36,563 nucleotides of DNA from Deltaproteobacteria bacterium HGW-Deltaproteobacteria-22. GTDB lineage: Bacteria > Myxococcota_A > Polyangia > HGW-17. Both the position numbers and the translations under genes were made by a program. Of this stretch, positions 32,665-36,563 are shown one piece after another. The notes beneath the pieces are model-generated. The model ran no database searches and was not told the DNA's origin. It saw nothing but the letters and a program-made list of their open reading frames with translations. Within the stretch, counting starts at the first letter, position 1. Each line of letters opens with the position of its first letter. The DNA lies in assembly GCA_002841825.1 (NCBI GenBank), contig PHAZ01000005.1, positions 1 to 36,563 of the forward strand, in the 5' to 3' direction.

Positions 32665-32673
32665 TGATATAAG
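32644..32673 (+). promoter_or_regulatory. Promoter of the molybdenum hydroxylase genes
   Basis: TGGACG (32644-32649) and TATAAG (32668-32673) are separated by 18 nt. The -35 is one arm of the TGGACG/CGTCCA repeat; the predicted start is near 32680, about 55 nt before ATG 32735. Confidence 0.4.
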
Positions 32674-32734
32674 TGGCGTTCCCAAGTTCCGGACTCCCTG
32701 GAAGACCGTGGGATCCGCATTCCCTGGAGGCGTC

Positions 32735-33565
32735 ATGATCAATGTAGAGAAATTCATCCGTCCCGCAACCGTCGCCGCGGCCGTCTCCCACCTGAAGACG
32801 CCGGACAGTCTCATTCTGGCCGGGGGAACCGGCGTGACCCTGTCGCGCGACCCGAACGTGCGGACCGTCATCGACCTGTCCGATCTGCAGGAACTGAAGT
32901 CCATCGACCTCACCGACAACCGGATCCGGCTGGGCGCCATGGTGACCATGACGCAACTGCGGCACGCTCCTGGGTTGCCCGCGGCCCTGGTCGCCGCCGC
33001 GCGCGCGATCGGCTCCACGCCGCTGCGCAACGTGATCACGGTGGGCGGAGAGCTGGCCCGCGGTGTCTACTGGAATGATCTTCCCGTGGCGTTGCTCGCC
33101 ATGGATGCGGTCGTGGAGATCGCGTCCGAGGCTGGCGTCGAGAAACTCCCGATCGCCGCGTTCCTGGCCGAGCACCCGAAGAAGACGCTGGCCGGAGGAA
33201 AGCTCATCACGGCCGTGGAAATCGAGAGGCGCTTCACCCAAGTCGGGTATGTCAAATTTGCCCGCACCGAGGTGGATTATGCGATCTGCAACCTGGCCTG
33301 CGGCCTGCGCGTCGAGGACGGCGTCATCCGCGAGGCCCGCGTGGCCATGGGCGCGATCGTGCCGCTGGCCCGCCGGATCCCTGAAGCCGAACAGTCGCTC
33401 GTGGGCGCTGCGCCCGGAGAGGAAGCGTTTGTCCGGGCCGCGAAGGCGTTGGTGGAGGCCGTCGAGCCCCGCCCTGACTTCCGCGTCTCCCGGGAGTACC
33501 AGCGCCAACTTCTGGAGAGCCTCACACGGCGCGTGCTGGAGTCGGCCAGTCAATCAGAGCAATAA
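32735..33565 (+). CDS. FAD-binding subunit of a molybdenum hydroxylase
   Basis: The product has 276 residues, the usual length for the medium (CoxM/XdhB-type) subunit. It binds FAD and passes electrons from the Fe-S subunit to an acceptor. The family signatures are LAGGTGVTL (about 28-36) and the second FAD motif STPLRNVITVGGELA. ATG 32735 is chosen because GGAGG lies 4 nt before it and the family starts there; the frame is open further upstream without similarity. The Fe-S and Mo subunits follow after 21 nt and by overlap. Electron acceptor and substrate cannot be read from the sequence. Confidence 0.93.
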   Translation: MINVEKFIRPATVAAAVSHLKTPDSLILAGGTGVTLSRDPNVRTVIDLSDLQELKSIDLTDNRIRLGAMVTMTQLRHAPGLPAALVAAARAIGSTPLRNVITVGGELARGVYWNDLPVALLAMDAVVEIASEAGVEKLPIAAFLAEHPKKTLAGGKLITAVEIERRFTQVGYVKFARTEVDYAICNLACGLRVEDGVIREARVAMGAIVPLARRIPEAEQSLVGAAPGEEAFVRAAKALVEAVEPRPDFRVSREYQRQLLESLTRRVLESASQSEQ

Positions 33566-33586
33566 TACAATATATGGAGTGATACA

Positions 33587-34063
33587 ATGATTCCCATTGA
33601 ACTGGACATCAACGGACAGACGATTGAAATGGAAGTGGTCCCGGATCTGACGCTGCTGGACCTGCTGCGTGCCGTGGGCGTGGTCTCCGTGAAGAAGGGC
33701 TGCGGTGAGGGCGACTGCGGTGCCTGCGGTGTGCTCCTCGACGGCGTGTATGTGAAGAGCTGCCTGATCCTGGCCGCCCAGGCCTCCGGCCATAGCGTGG
33801 AGACGGTCGAGAGCCTGGGCAACGTGGAGCATCCCCACCCGCTTCAGACGGCCTTCGTGGACGCCGGAGCGGTCCAGTGCGGTTTCTGCATCCCCTCGAT
33901 GCTGCTGGCCGCCAAGAGCCTTATCGAGGACCATCCGGAACCCACCGTGGAGCAGATCCGCGAGGGGCTCGACGGCAACCTCTGCCGCTGCACCGGGTAC
34001 GTCAAACAGATCGAAGCCGTGCAGACGGCCGCCGCCGTCATGAAGGAGGAGGACCATGACTAA
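33587..34063 (+). CDS. [2Fe-2S] subunit of a molybdenum hydroxylase
   Basis: The product has 158 residues, the normal CoxS/XdhC size. The plant-type [2Fe-2S] site is Cys39, Cys44, Cys47 and Cys59, and the second cluster site is Cys98, Cys101, Cys133 and Cys135 (QCGFC and LCRC). All eight ligands are present. The usual CGFCTPG turn reads CGFCIPS here. It carries electrons from the molybdenum cofactor to FAD. Its end overlaps the start of the Mo subunit by 8 nt, so translation is coupled. Confidence 0.95.
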   Translation: MIPIELDINGQTIEMEVVPDLTLLDLLRAVGVVSVKKGCGEGDCGACGVLLDGVYVKSCLILAAQASGHSVETVESLGNVEHPHPLQTAFVDAGAVQCGFCIPSMLLAAKSLIEDHPEPTVEQIREGLDGNLCRCTGYVKQIEAVQTAAAVMKEEDHD

Positions 34064-36362
34064 CACGTTCTCGCAAGTCGGAACCAACGTCCGCAAGGTG
34101 GACGGGATGGCGCTGGCGACCGGCGGCTCCCTGTTCGTGGCCGATCTGGCGCCTGAAAACGCCCTGTGCGGCATGATCCTCACGTCCCCGCATGCCCATG
34201 CCCGAATCGTTCGCATGGACATCTCCAAGGCCGAGGCGCTCGACGGCGTGTTCGCGGTGCTGTACCACGGCAACGTGCCCCGGATCCTGCACACCACCGC
34301 CGGTCAGGGCTTTCCGGAGCCCAGCCCGTATGACACGGCTATGTTCGACAACAAGGTACGCTATGTGGGAGACCGCGTGGCGGCAGTGGCGGCCGAGACG
34401 CCCGAGATCGCCGCCCGGGCCCTGTCTTTGATCGAGGTGGAGTATGAGATCCTCGAGCCGGTCTTCGATCCTGTGAAGGCCCTGCAGCCCGGCGCCCCGA
34501 TCATCCATGACGAGCCCGACGCCCACGTGGTCATCCCGGTGCCTTATGACAAGGACCGGAACCTGGCCGCTTTCGTCGAGACGAGCGTGGGTGACGTCGA
34601 TGGGACGCTGGCCAGGTGTGATATCGTGGTCTCCGGGACCTATACCACGCAGTATGCCCAGCACTGCCCCATCGAGCCCCACATCACCCTGTGCGAGCTC
34701 GACCCGTACGGCCGCGTGCGCATCACCTCTTCGACACAGGTGCCCTGGCACGTGCGCCGCATCGTCGCCCAGTGCTGTGAGATTCCGGTGCGCAGGATCC
34801 GCGTGGTCAAGCCGCGCATCGGCGGCGGCTTCGGCGCCAAGCAGGAGGTGCTCATCGAGGATGTGTGCACCATGCTGTGCCTGCGCTCGGGCCAGCCGGT
34901 GCTGATGGAATACTCCCGCAAGGACGAGTTCGTCTCCTCGCGCACACGCCATCCGTCGGTGTGCACGACCACGCTGGGCTTCTCCAAGGATGGCAAGATC
35001 CAGGCCATCCGCATGCACATGGTGCTGAACACCGGGGCGTACGGCTCCCATGCCCTGACCGTGGGCTCCAACTGCGGCTCCAAGGTGCTGCCGATGTACC
35101 CGTGCGAGCACATCGAGTTCAAGATGGAGGGTGCCTACACCAACCTGCCCGTGGGCGGAGCCTACCGCGGCTATGGCGCGACGCAGGCGGTGTTCTCTGT
35201 GGAGTGCCTGATCGACGAGGTCGCCGCCAAACTCGGCCGCGATCCGCTGGAGCTGCGCGTGCAGAACCACATCCGATCGGGCATGGGAAGCCCGATCTTC
35301 AAGGCCCTCGGAGAGGGCACCGAGGGCGTCGAGATGACCATCGGTTCCTGCGGCCTGCCCGAGTGCATCTCCCTGGGTGCCGAGGCCATCGAGTGGAAGA
35401 AGCCCCGCACCAGTTCCGGCCGCAAGGCCCGCGGCGTGGGCATGGCGATCCTGATGCAGGGCAGCTCCATCCCGCACGTCGACATGGGTGCGGCGACGAT
35501 CAAGCTCAACGAGGACGGCTCCTTCAACCTGCTGATGGGGGCCACCGACCTGGGAACCGGCTCGGACACGGTGCTCTCGCAGATCGCGGCCGAGGAGATC
35601 GGCGTGGACACTGCGATGATGATCCCGCTGTCCTCGGACACCGACGTGACGCCGTTCGATGTGGGCGCCTACGCCTCGTCCACGACCTACCTCTCCGGTG
35701 GCGCCGTGAAGAAGGCCGCGCTGCTGATCCGTCACCAGATCCTCGAGGTCGCAGCCGAGATGCTGCGCTGCGAGCAGGACAAGTTGTCGATCGAGGACGG
35801 CCGCATCCTCGGCGGGGCGAAGGTCATCACCATTTCGGATGTGGCGCTGCACAGCCTGTACTCCCACAACCAGAAGCAGATCATGGCCTCGGCCTCGCAC
35901 ATCACCGAGAAAAGCCCGCCGCCTTTTGCGGCGCACTTCGTCGACGTCGAGGTGGATCTGGACACCGGTTTTGTGAAGCTCCTGAAATACGTGTCCGCGG
36001 TCGACTGCGGTACCACGATTCATCCGAAGCTCGCCGAGGGCCAGACCGAGGGCGCCACGATGAACGGCATCTCCTTCGCGCTCACGGAGGAATACCTGTT
36101 CAACGAGAAGGGTCGCATGCTCAATCCATCCTTCGGACACTACAAGATCTTCACGACCGCCGACATGCCCGAGATGGTGACGATCATGGTGCCGACCTAC
36201 GAGACGACCGGCCCCTATGGTGCCAAGAGCGTGTCCGAGATCTCGATCAACGGGGCGCTTCCTGCCATCTCCAACGCGATCTTCAACGCCTGTGGCGTGC
36301 GCATGATGCATGGTCCGTTCACCCCCGAACGAGTGGCTCGCGCCCTGCGTGAAAAATCCTGA
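34056..36362 (+). CDS. Molybdopterin-binding subunit of a xanthine-dehydrogenase-family hydroxylase
   Basis: The product has 768 residues, normal for XdhA/CoxL-type subunits that hydroxylate a carbon centre using water. Motifs are GGGFGAKQE near 256, AYRGYGATQ near 370 (the form seen in xanthine and aldehyde oxidases rather than the CSFR loop of CO dehydrogenase), GATDLGTGSDTVLSQIAAEEIGV around 490, and the catalytic segment GAKSVSEISIN with Glu728; the usual GxGE before this glutamate reads SVSE. Together with the FAD and Fe-S genes it forms an M-S-L set. The substrate is not predictable; a purine, aldehyde or heterocycle is most likely. The gene ends 44 nt before the truncated lipoprotein gene. 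Confidence 0.93.
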   Translation: MTNTFSQVGTNVRKVDGMALATGGSLFVADLAPENALCGMILTSPHAHARIVRMDISKAEALDGVFAVLYHGNVPRILHTTAGQGFPEPSPYDTAMFDNKVRYVGDRVAAVAAETPEIAARALSLIEVEYEILEPVFDPVKALQPGAPIIHDEPDAHVVIPVPYDKDRNLAAFVETSVGDVDGTLARCDIVVSGTYTTQYAQHCPIEPHITLCELDPYGRVRITSSTQVPWHVRRIVAQCCEIPVRRIRVVKPRIGGGFGAKQEVLIEDVCTMLCLRSGQPVLMEYSRKDEFVSSRTRHPSVCTTTLGFSKDGKIQAIRMHMVLNTGAYGSHALTVGSNCGSKVLPMYPCEHIEFKMEGAYTNLPVGGAYRGYGATQAVFSVECLIDEVAAKLGRDPLELRVQNHIRSGMGSPIFKALGEGTEGVEMTIGSCGLPECISLGAEAIEWKKPRTSSGRKARGVGMAILMQGSSIPHVDMGAATIKLNEDGSFNLLMGATDLGTGSDTVLSQIAAEEIGVDTAMMIPLSSDTDVTPFDVGAYASSTTYLSGGAVKKAALLIRHQILEVAAEMLRCEQDKLSIEDGRILGGAKVITISDVALHSLYSHNQKQIMASASHITEKSPPPFAAHFVDVEVDLDTGFVKLLKYVSAVDCGTTIHPKLAEGQTEGATMNGISFALTEEYLFNEKGRMLNPSFGHYKIFTTADMPEMVTIMVPTYETTGPYGAKSVSEISINGALPAISNAIFNACGVRMMHGPFTPERVARALREKS

Positions 36363-36406
36363 TCACCTTGGTGGACTTCATTATTCCAGTGCTCAGGAGG
36401 CGCCCC

Positions 36407-36563
36407 ATGAAGCATGTTCTCATCATCCTGATGCTCTTCAGTCTTTCCTGCGAGAAGCCCAAACTCCGCAAGGACAACCCCATCAAGGGTCAGGCTCCCG
36501 AGCCGGTTTCCGAGGTGGTCATGACGCCGGTGCCGCCCCCGGCCGAACCGCCCAAACCCATCA
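36407..36563 (+). CDS. Lipoprotein-like protein, truncated by the window end
   Basis: An ATG at 36407 with a perfect AGGAGG 6 nt upstream opens a frame of 52 codons that runs past the window end. The visible part is a short signal-like stretch (MKHVLIILMLFSLSC) with Cys15 in an imperfect lipobox, then a Lys/Arg-rich piece and a Pro-rich linker. A real gene is likely; its family is unknown. It lies 44 nt after the molybdenum subunit and may be co-transcribed. Confidence 0.75.
   Translation, partial: MKHVLIILMLFSLSCEKPKLRKDNPIKGQAPEPVSEVVMTPVPPPAEPPKPI

Noticed and set aside
34038-36311. Long minus-strand open frame opposite the molybdenum subunit
   Set aside because: The plus-strand protein has all conserved molybdopterin motifs; the other strand is only an open shadow.
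34056-36362. Aerobic carbon monoxide dehydrogenase
   Set aside because: The gene order M-S-L fits, but the active-site loop reads AYRGYG rather than the CSFR loop of true CO dehydrogenase.

Overview
The window is about 36.6 kb of GC-rich, densely coded bacterial chromosome. No rRNA, tRNA, CRISPR array, phage or transposase gene was seen. Several features point to a Myxococcota-like (deltaproteobacterial) genome: an eukaryote-like Ser/Thr kinase with a membrane segment and PEGA-like sensor region, long lipoproteins built from six-cysteine repeats and beta-propeller (SBBP-type) blades, a GlyGly/MYXO-CTERM-like tail, and a fused membrane/spermidine-synthase-like protein. The redox genes (an NADH/flavin/Fe-S complex and a molybdenum hydroxylase) suggest anaerobic or facultative metabolism. 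The lineage is an inference from gene content only.

Layout. (1) 1-1350, minus strand: a truncated unknown gene and a coiled-coil protein, translationally coupled. (2) 1554-5972, plus: NuoE-like, NuoF-like and NuoG/GltD-fusion subunits, resembling a three-subunit electron-bifurcating transhydrogenase (Stn/Bfu type), with no hydrogenase or formate dehydrogenase subunit. (3) 6107-10846, minus: a four-gene operon of Ser/Thr kinase, TPR/coiled-coil membrane protein, DUF192 lipoprotein and cyclic-nucleotide-binding-like protein. (4) 11074-18317, plus: asnA, then yceD-rpmF-rpiB-ribD-ribE-ribBX and a CoA-transferase/GNAT fusion, closely packed with 4-nt overlaps at the end. (5) 18375-20776, plus: a TonB-like protein and a POT-family transporter. 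(6) 20785-25620, minus: a small outer-membrane-barrel candidate and a very large lipoprotein that looks like two genes joined in frame. (7) 25742-29290, plus: the membrane/spermidine-synthase-like protein. (8) 29468-32553, minus: a helical protein and a seven-repeat/seven-blade lipoprotein. (9) 32735-36362, plus: a three-subunit molybdenum hydroxylase in FAD, Fe-S, Mo order, then the start of another lipoprotein cut by the window end.

How the genes work together. RpiB can supply ribulose 5-phosphate, the substrate of the dihydroxybutanone-phosphate synthase domain of RibBX, so rpiB to ribBX reads as a riboflavin-supply operon; flavin is needed by the NuoF/GltD subunits and by the FAD subunit of the molybdenum hydroxylase in the same window. 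The GTP cyclohydrolase II half of RibBX has lost zinc ligands, so a separate RibA (and RibH) must be encoded elsewhere.

Most unusual features: two copies of a long inverted-repeat element with identical 19-bp arms, each between convergent genes (5978-6090 and 29300-29458); the in-frame junction of a C-terminal sorting signal with a second lipoprotein signal peptide inside one ORF (about 22989); the orphan bifurcating-type complex; a CoA-transferase domain that appears to lack its catalytic glutamate, fused to an acetyltransferase; and GGAC/GTCC half-sites covering both divergent promoters upstream of the molybdenum hydroxylase.
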